64,000 nucleotides of DNA from JAGLSB01 sp023135955. GTDB lineage: Bacteria > Bacteroidota > Bacteroidia > Bacteroidales > GCA-2748055. The translations under genes were made by a program, and so were the position numbers. The notes beneath the pieces are model-generated. The model did not search any database and had not been told where the DNA came from. It saw only the letters and a program-made list of their open reading frames with translations. The stretch's first letter is position 1, and every line of letters starts with the position of its first letter. Of the stretch, positions 34,131 to 42,539 are shown piece by piece. The stretch spans positions 1 to 64,000 of the forward strand of contig DAOVIO010000002.1 of assembly GCA_030673645.1 (NCBI GenBank), in the 5' to 3' direction.

Positions 34131-35218
34131 ATATTGAATTCTCCTGAAATGATTTTCTCTCTTGCCATTTTTACCAGCCATAGGTAAAAGGCCAGATTAT
34201 GGATAGAAGCTATTTGAGCTCCGAGCATCTCGTTTGATATTATTAAATGACGTAAATATGCTTTTGAATATTGTTCATCAACAAATGAATTTACAACTTT
34301 GTCAATTGGAGAAAAATCTTCTTTCCATTTACTATTCCTTATGTTAATAATGCCTTCAGATGTAAAAAGCATCCCATTCCTACCATTTCGTGTGGGCATT
34401 ACACAATCGAACATGTCAACTCCAAGGGCAATGGATTCAAGAATATTTACCGGTGTTCCAACTCCCATAAGATATCTAGGCTTACTCTCGGGAAGTATAT
34501 CTGTTACAATATCGGTCATGGCATACATTTCTTCAGAAGGTTCACCAACAGAAAGTCCTCCAATTGCGTTCCCATCCATTCCTTTTTCTGCAATTTTTTC
34601 TGCTGACTCTTTCCTCAACTCTTTGTAAACACTACCCTGAACAATTGGAAAGTAAGCCTGATTATGTCCGTATAGAGGATCTGTTTCCCTATATTTTTTT
34701 ATTCCTCGGTCCAACCATCGGTGAGTAAGGTCGAGAGATTTTCTTGCGTAATCAAAATCGCATGGATAGGGTGTACATTCATCAAGAGCCATTATGATAT
34801 CTGCACCAATAATCCTTTGTGTTTCTACATTATTTTCGGGAGTAAAAATATGCTTTGATCCGTCAATATGCGATTGAAAAACGGCACCTTCTTCCGTAAT
34901 CTTTCTGATCTCTGACAAAGAAAATACCTGGTATCCTCCACTATCTGTTAAAATTGCGCCATCCCAGTTAATGAAATTATGTAAACCTCCGGCATTTTTC
35001 AGGACTTCATTTCCAGGTCGTAAGTACAGATGATAAGTATTTCCCAGAATAACTGGAGCCTTAATTTCGGTTTTTAGTTCGTGTTGGTGAACACCTTTAA
35101 CCGTTCCTCCAGTTCCAACAGGCATAAAAATCGGGGTCTGAATATCTCCGTGATCTGTAGTAAGAATTCCAGCTCTGGCTTTGGATTCTTCGTCCTTTTG
35201 ATAAATAGTAAATTCCAT
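34088..35218 (-). CDS. tgt: tRNA-guanine transglycosylase (queuosine)
   Basis: This enzyme swaps guanine 34 for preQ1 in tRNAs with GUN anticodons. I chose the ATG at 35218: an in-frame TTG at 35236 overlaps the predicted -7 promoter box. The 376-residue protein has FMPVGTGGTVKGV, ILGNTYHLYLRPG, the catalytic-aspartate region LTDSGGYQVFSL, MALDECTPYP, GGLSVGEPSEEMY and MGVGTPVNILESIALGVDMFDCVMPTRNGRNG. The C-terminal part lacks the full CxCxxCx(n)H zinc set of the usual enzyme: in the last 60 residues I see no clustered cysteines. It is first in an operon with the lptF/G-type gene. Confidence 0.93.
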   Translation of the reverse strand: MEFTIYQKDEESKARAGILTTDHGDIQTPIFMPVGTGGTVKGVHQHELKTEIKAPVILGNTYHLYLRPGNEVLKNAGGLHNFINWDGAILTDSGGYQVFSLSEIRKITEEGAVFQSHIDGSKHIFTPENNVETQRIIGADIIMALDECTPYPCDFDYARKSLDLTHRWLDRGIKKYRETDPLYGHNQAYFPIVQGSVYKELRKESAEKIAEKGMDGNAIGGLSVGEPSEEMYAMTDIVTDILPESKPRYLMGVGTPVNILESIALGVDMFDCVMPTRNGRNGMLFTSEGIINIRNSKWKEDFSPIDKVVNSFVDEQYSKAYLRHLIISNEMLGAQIASIHNLAFYLWLVKMAREKIISGEFNIWKNQMVKELAQRL

Positions 35219-35233
35219 ATTTTTATTGATGTC

Positions 35234-35241
35234 CAAAGATA
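35234..35241 (-). promoter_or_regulatory. -7 box of tgt
   Basis: On the - strand TATCTTTG matches TAnnTTTG. A TTG at 35264-35266 (- strand) is a possible -33 element. The box excludes the TTG start at 35236. Confidence 0.6.
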
Positions 35242-35321
35242 ATATATTGTACTAGTTTTTCATCAACATAATTAGGAAGACTATTTTATTATTTTAAAAA
35301 ATATAATAATCGAATTTTACT

Positions 35322-35329
35322 TAGCTTTG
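35322..35329 (+). promoter_or_regulatory. -7 box of the GT2-sigma-rsmG operon
   Basis: TAGCTTTG matches TAnnTTTG, giving a leader of roughly 40 bases before the TTG at 35375. Confidence 0.55.
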
Positions 35330-35374
35330 TCACAAAATATTTTCTAATATTAACTTTCATTTCAAAAATATATT

Positions 35375-36517
35375 TTGTCCGAATTCTTTTTAAATACGAG
35401 TTTGCCTCATAAAGTATTAACATCTGTATTTCTGATCACAATTTTCATTCAACTAGCATACTATCTACTATTATTCTTAAGGGCAGGAGGAAAAAGCCCT
35501 TCAATCAATACCCGAGAAAGAAAATACCCATCTGTATCAGTTATTATTTGTGCCAAAAATGAAGCAGAAAATCTGCAAGAGAAACTTCTCTTATTTCTTG
35601 AACAAAACTATCCCGACTTTGAATTGATAGTTGTTAATGATGGATCCGACGATAATACTAATGAAGTATTAGAAAATCTAAAACTAAAATATTCACATCT
35701 GAGAATTTCAACTATCAACAAAGATTCTAAATTTTTAAGGGGAAAGAAATTAGCACTCACAATTGGACTTAAAGCAGCAAAAAATGATATTGTTTTACTC
35801 ACCGATGCCGATTGTATTCCTGCCAGTCAGGATTGGATAAAATATATGATTAGAAATTATGACAAGAACAAATCTGTAATTCTCGGATTAGGGCTATACA
35901 AGAAAAGAAGAGGATTACTAAACAATGTCATTCGATTCGAGTCTGCATTTATTGCTATGCAATATATCTCTCTTACGCGTTCAGGAAGACCCTATATGGG
36001 AGTTGGTAGAAATCTCTCATATCGAAAAGAACTTTTTTTTAACAACAAAGGTTTTGCGAGTCATCTGAAACTTGAATCGGGAGATGATGACTTATTTATT
36101 CACGAGGTTGCGAATTCTGAAAATTGCATTGTTGAAACAAATCCTTCAAGTTTTACTTATTCTGAGCCTGAAACCAAATGGGGTGACTGGATTCGTCAAA
36201 AGAAAAGACATCTTACAACTTCAAAAATGTATAAGAAATCTACCCGAAGGATTCTTGGATTGGAATATATAAGCAGAATGACTCTGACAGTCTCCTTTGT
36301 ATGGCTGCTAATTGTTTTAGAAGATAAGATTCCGATCCTGTCAATTTATTTATTTTTGCTTATAATAAAGGGCCTAAGTTTTCATATTGTATTTAAGACA
36401 TTAAACGAAAAGTTTTTATTTTTACTATCTTTATTTCTTGAACCTTTCATGCCTTGGCTCTATGGATTGCTTCATATTTCCAATATTATTGAAAGAAAAA
36501 GAACCCGATGGAATTAA
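35375..36517 (+). CDS. GT2 family glycosyltransferase with membrane segments
   Basis: A 380-residue protein. One membrane helix near the N-terminus (about 13-35) precedes the GT2 domain: VSVIICAKNEAENLQ, then VNDGSDDNTNEVL, LTDADCIPAS (DxD) and the QxxRW-like region KWGDWIRQKKRHL. Two or three membrane segments close the chain (about 293-310, 316-340 and 345-370). This is the layout of processive or membrane-tethered sugar transferases. No ATG exists in frame before residue 144, and a stop lies at 35351-35353, so the most likely start is TTG at 35375. It overlaps the next gene by ten bases. Confidence 0.82.
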   Translation: MSEFFLNTSLPHKVLTSVFLITIFIQLAYYLLLFLRAGGKSPSINTRERKYPSVSVIICAKNEAENLQEKLLLFLEQNYPDFELIVVNDGSDDNTNEVLENLKLKYSHLRISTINKDSKFLRGKKLALTIGLKAAKNDIVLLTDADCIPASQDWIKYMIRNYDKNKSVILGLGLYKKRRGLLNNVIRFESAFIAMQYISLTRSGRPYMGVGRNLSYRKELFFNNKGFASHLKLESGDDDLFIHEVANSENCIVETNPSSFTYSEPETKWGDWIRQKKRHLTTSKMYKKSTRRILGLEYISRMTLTVSFVWLLIVLEDKIPILSIYLFLLIIKGLSFHIVFKTLNEKFLFLLSLFLEPFMPWLYGLLHISNIIERKRTRWN

Positions 36518-37113
36518 ATCCTAATTTATCTGAAAAAGCTTTAATCGACTTAAAACTAGTAAACTTAGCCTGCAAGGGCGATCAAAAAGCTTATGCAGAT
36601 TTACTTGGTCGTTACCGGGATGCCATTTACTTCATGCTGCTAAAAATGGTTAACAATCCTATCGATGCTGAAGATTTAACCATAGAAGCATTTGGAAAAG
36701 CTTTCAAAAATATTAGTCATTACACTCCAAATTATGCCTTTAGTACCTGGCTTTTTAAAATTGCAACAAATAATTGCATAGATTTCATTCGTAAAAAAAG
36801 AGGTAATACAATCAGTCTGGATCAGAGTATCGATTACGAAGATAATTTAACTCCTTCTTCTACTATTCAATCAGATACTCTTGATCCTGAAGAAAGTCTA
36901 ATTGGCAAGCAGAAAATTAAGATGATGAGGGATGTAGTCGGTAAATTAAAGCCACGGTATAAAACATTAGTAGAGCTAAGGTATTTTAGAGAGTTTTCAT
37001 ATGATGAGATTTCTAAAGAACTTGATCTCCCAATTGGAACAGTAAAGGCACAATTGTTTCGTGCCCGAGAACTCCTCTCCAATATTATGAAGAATACTAC
37101 CGAAAAAATATAA
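36508..37113 (+). CDS. ECF subfamily RNA polymerase sigma factor
   Basis: A 201-residue sigma factor. Region 2 (about 25-95) includes DAEDLTIEAFGKAFKNI and STWLFKIATNNCIDFIRKKRG. A linker of about 45 residues rich in Ser, Thr and Asp follows. Region 4 (about 140-195) includes LVELRYFREFSYDEISKELDLPIGTVK. No anti-sigma gene accompanies it: the upstream neighbour is a GT2 gene that overlaps it by ten bases and rsmG follows after five. That suggests constitutive or growth-linked expression rather than a stress switch, which is an inference from context. Confidence 0.9.
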   Translation: MELNPNLSEKALIDLKLVNLACKGDQKAYADLLGRYRDAIYFMLLKMVNNPIDAEDLTIEAFGKAFKNISHYTPNYAFSTWLFKIATNNCIDFIRKKRGNTISLDQSIDYEDNLTPSSTIQSDTLDPEESLIGKQKIKMMRDVVGKLKPRYKTLVELRYFREFSYDEISKELDLPIGTVKAQLFRARELLSNIMKNTTEKI

Positions 37114-37118
37114 CTATA

Positions 37119-37742
37119 ATGGAGCTTATCAGAAAATATTTCCCGGACTTGATTCCAGGACAATATGAAAAACTGGAGCTTCTTGGCGAATTATATTCTT
37201 TCTGGAATGAGAAAATAAATGTTATTTCCAGAAAAGATATTCCCCATCTTTATGAAAAACACATACTTCATTCTTTGAGTATTTATAAATTCTTTCCATT
37301 TCAAGCTGACTCAAAAATTCTCGACGTAGGGACAGGCGGAGGATTCCCTGGCATACCTCTTGCTATATGCAATCCAAATGCCAATTTCACTCTAGTTGAC
37401 TCAATTGGAAAAAAAATTAGGGTGGTAAATGATGTTATTGAAAAACTACAGTTAAAGAATTGCAGAGCTTTCAATTCCAGGGCAGAAGAATTCACAGGTA
37501 ATTTCCATTTTATTGTAAGTCGTGCTGTTACTAATTTTCCTGACTTCCATGCTTTGATTCACAATAAATTAATAAAAAAAGATATTAGCCGAATTAGAAA
37601 AAATGGCATCATTTATTTGAAGGGCGGAGATTTTAATGATGAAATTAAGACCTTTAAAAAAAGAATGGAAATAATAAATCTCTCTGAGTATTTTAAAGAG
37701 GACTTTTTTACAACAAAGAATATATTGTATTTGCCCGCGTAA
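37119..37742 (+). CDS. rsmG: 16S rRNA (guanine527-N7)-methyltransferase
   Basis: This SAM-dependent enzyme (GidB) methylates G527 of 16S rRNA. The 207-residue protein shows the usual opening (LGELYSFWNEKINVISRKD), HILHSLSI, the SAM motif LDVGTGGGFPGIPLAI, TLVDSIGKK and the VSRAV segment. Length and motif order are standard. It follows the sigma factor gene by five bases. The gap to rpmH (37743-37957) holds only the rpmH promoter. Confidence 0.96.
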   Translation: MELIRKYFPDLIPGQYEKLELLGELYSFWNEKINVISRKDIPHLYEKHILHSLSIYKFFPFQADSKILDVGTGGGFPGIPLAICNPNANFTLVDSIGKKIRVVNDVIEKLQLKNCRAFNSRAEEFTGNFHFIVSRAVTNFPDFHALIHNKLIKKDISRIRKNGIIYLKGGDFNDEIKTFKKRMEIINLSEYFKEDFFTTKNILYLPA

Positions 37743-37883
37743 TAGATTAAGTATAAAAGCAATAGCATTTTTAATAGAGATCAAAGAAATATAGGTTGGA
37801 ATATATAACATAGGTCAAATCTTGATAATAAGGAACTCAAATATGGCTTCCTTTACAGTAAATTGAAATTTCTCTCGATAGTT

Positions 37884-37914
37884 ATTGTTAAATAAAAATA
37901 AATATCTATTTTTG
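37884..37914 (+). promoter_or_regulatory. Promoter of rpmH
   Basis: ATTG (37884-37887), 19 bases, then TATTTTTG (37907-37914). Both halves and the spacing fit the Bacteroidota -33/-7 consensus. The rpmH ATG lies 43 bases downstream. Confidence 0.7.
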
Positions 37915-37957
37915 CAGTCCTGTTTTTAGAAAGAATTGAAGAAAAAAATATAAAGTA

Positions 37958-38116
37958 ATGAAAAGAACATTTCAACCCTCAAATAGAAAGAGGAAAAACA
38001 AACACGGATTCAGATTAAGAATGTCTACTGCAAATGGACAAAGTGTAATTGCTTCCAGAAGAGCTAAGGGTCGGAAGAAACTATCTGTTTCAGACGAAGC
38101 AAAACATAAAGCATAA
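37958..38116 (+). CDS. rpmH: 50S ribosomal protein L34
   Basis: This 52-residue, strongly basic protein begins MKRTFQPSNRKRKNKHGF and continues RMSTANGQSVIASRRAKGRKKLSVS, the unmistakable L34 pattern. It is a structural protein of the large ribosomal subunit. It is a stand-alone transcript with a good promoter at 37884-37914 and a strong terminator at 38138-38170. The rnpA, yidC and dnaA genes that accompany rpmH in many bacteria are absent here. Confidence 0.98.
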   Translation: MKRTFQPSNRKRKNKHGFRLRMSTANGQSVIASRRAKGRKKLSVSDEAKHKA

Positions 38117-38137
38117 TTATTTATATTAATAATTCAT

Positions 38138-38170
38138 AAAGGGTGTCCATTCAGGACACCCTTTTTTTTT
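38138..38170 (+). terminator. Strong intrinsic terminator of rpmH
   Basis: A perfect 11-base stem, AAAGGGTGTCC (38138-38148) and GGACACCCTTT (38154-38164), with loop ATTCA, running into an unbroken T-tract. Confidence 0.93.
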
Positions 38171-38259
38171 CAATCCTTATTAAATTGGTATTAGTCATTG
38201 CATCAATGTTCACTTAGGATTTTATATATTTATCCCTGATAAAGAAGAAATTGTAAAAT

Positions 38260-41058
38260 ATGAAGAAGCACAAATCAAAATTTCATTCAGGGAATCAGTC
38301 TCAAACCATAAAAAAAACATGCTTTCTTTTTTATGGTGAATACAACTCTGCTCAATTAAATTTACTAAAAAATTCGGCCAGTAGGATTAACAGAGATCTA
38401 AAATCCTCAACCAAAATAGTTGTAATCCAAGATAAAAGTGAATCTATTTCTACTGAGGATGAAATCCAGGATATAGAGTTTGTCAATCAATCAAATAACT
38501 TATTTCCGGATTTTGGTAATGATTATGAAGGCTATTTTCTGTTTCCTTTATCAAGGCTAAATAAAGAAATTAATTTTAATGATTTACTTAAAGAAAATGA
38601 ATTTAAGTTCCCGGCTGATAACTCATGGTCTTCTGTACTTTTCAAAGACCAAGATCTCCACCATTCTGGAGTATATGCTATTGGGAAGGAACTATTCTGT
38701 GAATTAAAAAGAAACCATTCAAAAAAAAATCTATCTTTCATAAAAAACCTGAGGTGGTATCTTGAAAGATATAGCATACAGACAAAAAAGATTATCCTCA
38801 GTCAAAATTACGTTTTCACAAGACCTACTACCGCAGATCAGAAAATCCACCTGGGAATCCAGGCAATATTACGATGGATAAAATGGAATTTCAGTCCTGA
38901 CCTTAGCTCATTCTCAAATTTCCTTGCTTCACCTGCATCATCAAGATTTATATTCACTATTTTGTCTGTGTTGATTATGGTCATTACTCCGGTTATCAGC
39001 TTTAATGCAGGAATTTCAGGAGACGAAGAAAAGCATCATCTACACGCTGAGAAAGTTTATAATTATTTCGCTACTGGAGGTGAAGATACACTTGCCCTTA
39101 AAGACCCTAAATATAAACTAAACTATTATAGTCAGAGTTTCGACCTTATCTGCTACGTAGGTGCAAAAGTTTTCAATATTGAAAGAGTATATGAATTAAG
39201 ACATGTGCTTAACGGGTTTACTGCAGCGGCAGCTATTGTCACAACTGGTGTTTTTGTAAGATTTCTTGCAGGGAACTTTGCAGGGATTCTTAGTCTTTTC
39301 TTTTTGTTTTTCTCTCCCCGCTTTCTCGGACATGCCATGAATAATCCCTTAGATATACCATTTGCCTTTGGATATATCTTTACTATATATCAGATCTTCC
39401 GATTCTTAAGAAAATTGCCGCTCTTTTCTTTGAAACATGCATTCTGGATATTTTTTGGTATTGCATTCACAACCTCGATAAGGATTGGGGGAATGGTTCT
39501 GATCCCGTACTTTTTAATGTTTTCAGGCCTTTTTATCATTTTTAACAAATGGCCATGGAAATTTCTTTCTGGCCACTATCTAAAATTTGCTGGAAAAGGT
39601 CTTATTTATTTAGTTGTGATATCACTAGCAGGATTCTTTACCAGCCTTTTAATCTGGCCTTATGCCTTGCAGGATCCTATTAAGAACCCATTCAAGGCTC
39701 TTGAAATGATGTCCAACATTACAGTTGCATTAAGAGTAATGTTTGAGGGTAAGATAATCTGGTCTGATAGCCTTCCATGGTATTATATTATAAAAAATAT
39801 GGCAATCAGTATCCCAGCTGTAATAATCTTTAGCTTCATAATATCAATAGTTCTCTTTATCAAAAAAATTAAAAGACTATCTTCCTTATGGCTTTTTATG
39901 TTGTTGTTTGCCACTATATTCCCAGTTCTATATCTAATCTATAAGGAGTCAAATGTATATGGAGGCTGGCGACATTTGTTATTTATATACCCTTCCTTCG
40001 TCGCACTTTCTGCAATTAGCCTTGAGTGGATAAGACAGTCTCTAAATAAACCTATTGTAAAGTATGTCTTTTCAGGTCTCGTTTTTCTTGCAATGATTCA
40101 TCCAATATTGCATATTTCTAGAAATTATCCTTTACAGTATATTTATTTTAATGAGATTAAAGGAGGAGTTAACAATTCCTACAAGAAATTTGAAACTGAT
40201 TATTATTTACATAGTCTAAAGCCTGGAACTGACTGGGTTATAGAAAATCTAGCCGATAAAGCAGGTGATGAAAAAATAAGAGTTATTTCCAATGCGCCGG
40301 CAGAAATCATGAAATATTATTATAGAGATCATCTCGACAAAATATCATATCCATATACCAGGTATTATGACCGAGGGGCTTATGACTGGGATTATGCAAT
40401 TTTTTATTGCAATTATATCAATCCTTATCATCTAAAAAAGGATATCTGGCCACCAAAAAACACCATTCATTCTATAAATGTTGACGATGTAACTGTTTGC
40501 GCAATTGTTAAAAGGGAAAATACTGAAGATTACGAAGGCATCAATCTGGCGATGAAATCCATGCGGGAAAGGAATTTTGAAGGATTGATAGAAGGTATTG
40601 AACATATGGAAGCAGCAATAAAGTATGATAAATACAATGAAATTTCTTATCTGAATCTGGCAAGAGCATATATTACTATACAGGATTTTGACAGAGCCAG
40701 AGAAAGAATGAATACACTTTTAGGTTTCTATCCTGAGTACGACAAGGCATTAAATCTGATCGGTTATTCATATTTAAATGAAGGAGATGTTAAAGGAAAT
40801 ACTTTATTGATTGATAAATCAATTGGAATTTTCAGTGAAGTAATCAGAATAAATTATAAATATGTTGAAGGCTATCATAACTTAGGATTAGCATATATGA
40901 TTAAAAATGATTCTAAAAGAGCTTTTGACTTTTTCAATAAAGCTTTAAATGTAAATCCTAACTATAAGCAATCTTATATCATGATTGGGAAACTATACGA
41001 AAAAGAAGGAGATTCAGTACGGGCAAAGCGATATTTTGACTATGCAAATTCTCTTTAA
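38260..41058 (+). CDS. Multi-pass GT-C-like glycosyltransferase with C-terminal TPR repeats
   Basis: A 932-residue protein in three parts. Residues 1-195 are soluble, with alpha/beta character (KTCFLFYGEYNSAQLNLLKN, TKIVVIQD, IYxIGKELF-like stretch); this resembles a small nucleotide-sugar-type domain, but I cannot name it. Residues about 225-620 are a polytopic membrane domain with GISGDEEKHHLHAEK after the first helix, the position of the acidic catalytic motif in GT39/PMT-like enzymes. Residues about 770-932 are TPR repeats (YLNLARAYITIQDFDRARE, YHNLGLAYMIKNDSKRAFD, IMIGKLYEKEGDSVRAKRY). It probably transfers sugar from a lipid carrier in the periplasm. It is a single gene. Confidence 0.75.
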   Translation: MKKHKSKFHSGNQSQTIKKTCFLFYGEYNSAQLNLLKNSASRINRDLKSSTKIVVIQDKSESISTEDEIQDIEFVNQSNNLFPDFGNDYEGYFLFPLSRLNKEINFNDLLKENEFKFPADNSWSSVLFKDQDLHHSGVYAIGKELFCELKRNHSKKNLSFIKNLRWYLERYSIQTKKIILSQNYVFTRPTTADQKIHLGIQAILRWIKWNFSPDLSSFSNFLASPASSRFIFTILSVLIMVITPVISFNAGISGDEEKHHLHAEKVYNYFATGGEDTLALKDPKYKLNYYSQSFDLICYVGAKVFNIERVYELRHVLNGFTAAAAIVTTGVFVRFLAGNFAGILSLFFLFFSPRFLGHAMNNPLDIPFAFGYIFTIYQIFRFLRKLPLFSLKHAFWIFFGIAFTTSIRIGGMVLIPYFLMFSGLFIIFNKWPWKFLSGHYLKFAGKGLIYLVVISLAGFFTSLLIWPYALQDPIKNPFKALEMMSNITVALRVMFEGKIIWSDSLPWYYIIKNMAISIPAVIIFSFIISIVLFIKKIKRLSSLWLFMLLFATIFPVLYLIYKESNVYGGWRHLLFIYPSFVALSAISLEWIRQSLNKPIVKYVFSGLVFLAMIHPILHISRNYPLQYIYFNEIKGGVNNSYKKFETDYYLHSLKPGTDWVIENLADKAGDEKIRVISNAPAEIMKYYYRDHLDKISYPYTRYYDRGAYDWDYAIFYCNYINPYHLKKDIWPPKNTIHSINVDDVTVCAIVKRENTEDYEGINLAMKSMRERNFEGLIEGIEHMEAAIKYDKYNEISYLNLARAYITIQDFDRARERMNTLLGFYPEYDKALNLIGYSYLNEGDVKGNTLLIDKSIGIFSEVIRINYKYVEGYHNLGLAYMIKNDSKRAFDFFNKALNVNPNYKQSYIMIGKLYEKEGDSVRAKRYFDYANSL

Positions 41059-41076
41059 TAGCTGAATTATTATTTA

Positions 41077-41084
41077 TACTTTTG
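41077..41084 (+). promoter_or_regulatory. -7 box of the flavoprotein-mqnE operon
   Basis: TACTTTTG matches TAnnTTTG, 17 bases before the ATG at 41102. Confidence 0.5.
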
Positions 41085-41101
41085 AGCTTTAATTTTAAGA
41101 A

Positions 41102-42538
41102 ATGAAAATTGCCATAATAGGAGCCGGACCAGCCGGATTAACTGCTACATATGAACTTTCAAAAGGAATAGAATCTGGAAAAATTGATCAGCTTGATTTG
41201 TATGAAATCTCTTCTCAAGTTGGTGGACTTTCAAAATCTATTGATTTATGGGATCAAACTGTAGATTTAGGTCCTCATAGGTTCTTCAGCCATGATAGAA
41301 GGATAAATGAATTGTGGTTAGAAGTTGTGGAAGGAGAATATGACATCGTTAACCGACAAACCAGAATTTATTACAAGAAAAAATTCTATGATTACCCTTT
41401 AAAAGCGACTAATGCTCTTAAAAATCTGGGGATTTTTGAAGCTATCTTAAGTATTTCAAGTTATTTTCTACAAAAGATATTTCCCGTAAAAAATACCGAC
41501 ACATTCGAGTCCTGGGTAACCAGCCGGTTTGGGAAAAGATTATACAAGCACTTTTTCAAAGCATATAGTGAAAAACTCTGGGGAATTAAATGTGATCAAC
41601 TCGACTCTGACTTTGCCTCCCAAAGGATTAAAAAATTATCTCTTTTTGAGGCTGTCAAGAATTCACTTCTCAACTCAAAAAGAAATACCCATAAAACTTT
41701 GGTAGATGAGTTTGCATACCCACTTAAAGGTACCGGGTTTGTTTATGAGAGAATGGCTAGCCTTATTAAAGAAAAAGGTGGAAATATTCATCTTTCCAAG
41801 GGGATCGAAAAAGTAATTACATCTGGCAGAAAAGTTAAGGGGATTGAATTCACTAGTGGAGATTATCAGGAGTACGACCATGTAATCTCATCTATGCCAA
41901 TTTCCACTCTTGTAAATCGCCTTCCGGAAACTCCATACGACATTAAGGAACTTGCTAACAAGCTTAAATTTAGAAATACTATTCTTGTATATCTTAAAAT
42001 AAACAAAACTGAACTATTCTCTGACCAGTGGTTATATATACACTCGACTGATTTGAAAACCGGTAGAATTACAAATTTTAGAAATTGGGTGCCTCAACTT
42101 TATGGCAATGATGAGCATTCTATTGTTTGTATGGAATACTGGTACAATTTTGAGGATAAAGAGTGGGAAATGTCAGATGAAGAACAAATTGAAACTGCAA
42201 AACGAGAGTTTTCTAATACTGGATTATTAAAAGATGGTGAAATCATTGATGGAAAAGTAATTCGTCTGCCTCGATGCTATCCTGTTTATTATAAAAATTA
42301 TAAAAAACAACTAAAGCCTATTGAGACATACCTGAATTCCATTGAGAACCTTCAGGCAATTGGCAGGTATGGCTCATATAAATATAATAACCAAGACCAT
42401 AGTATCTTTATGGGGATCCTCGCCGCTGAGAATATTTTAAAAAGTGAAAAACATAATCTGTGGGAAATAAACACCGATTATGAAGCTTATCAGGAAGAAA
42501 CAATTATCACAAAAACCGGTTTAGCGAAGACCGACTAA
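41102..42538 (+). CDS. FAD-dependent oxidoreductase of the amine oxidase / UDP-galactopyranose mutase-like group
   Basis: A 478-residue flavoprotein. The Rossmann FAD-binding motif is at the very start (AIIGAGPAGLTATYELSK, residues 4-21), followed by YEISSQVGGLSKSI and the conserved DLGPHRFFSHDRRINELW. The C-terminal FAD-contacting stretch is AIGRYGSYKYNNQDHSIFMGI. The GGLSKS and GPHRFF motifs match a group of flavoproteins often found in surface-polysaccharide loci, related to UDP-galactopyranose mutase. The substrate cannot be given. One base separates its stop from mqnE, so it is co-transcribed with a menaquinone gene, which is not an obvious functional pairing. Confidence 0.82.
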   Translation: MKIAIIGAGPAGLTATYELSKGIESGKIDQLDLYEISSQVGGLSKSIDLWDQTVDLGPHRFFSHDRRINELWLEVVEGEYDIVNRQTRIYYKKKFYDYPLKATNALKNLGIFEAILSISSYFLQKIFPVKNTDTFESWVTSRFGKRLYKHFFKAYSEKLWGIKCDQLDSDFASQRIKKLSLFEAVKNSLLNSKRNTHKTLVDEFAYPLKGTGFVYERMASLIKEKGGNIHLSKGIEKVITSGRKVKGIEFTSGDYQEYDHVISSMPISTLVNRLPETPYDIKELANKLKFRNTILVYLKINKTELFSDQWLYIHSTDLKTGRITNFRNWVPQLYGNDEHSIVCMEYWYNFEDKEWEMSDEEQIETAKREFSNTGLLKDGEIIDGKVIRLPRCYPVYYKNYKKQLKPIETYLNSIENLQAIGRYGSYKYNNQDHSIFMGILAAENILKSEKHNLWEINTDYEAYQEETIITKTGLAKTD

Positions 42539-42539
42539 T

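Noticed and set aside
37119..38170. Replication origin near rsmG and rpmH
   Set aside because: Both genes are origin-proximal in many bacteria, but dnaA, rnpA and yidC are absent and I see no cluster of TTATCCACA boxes.
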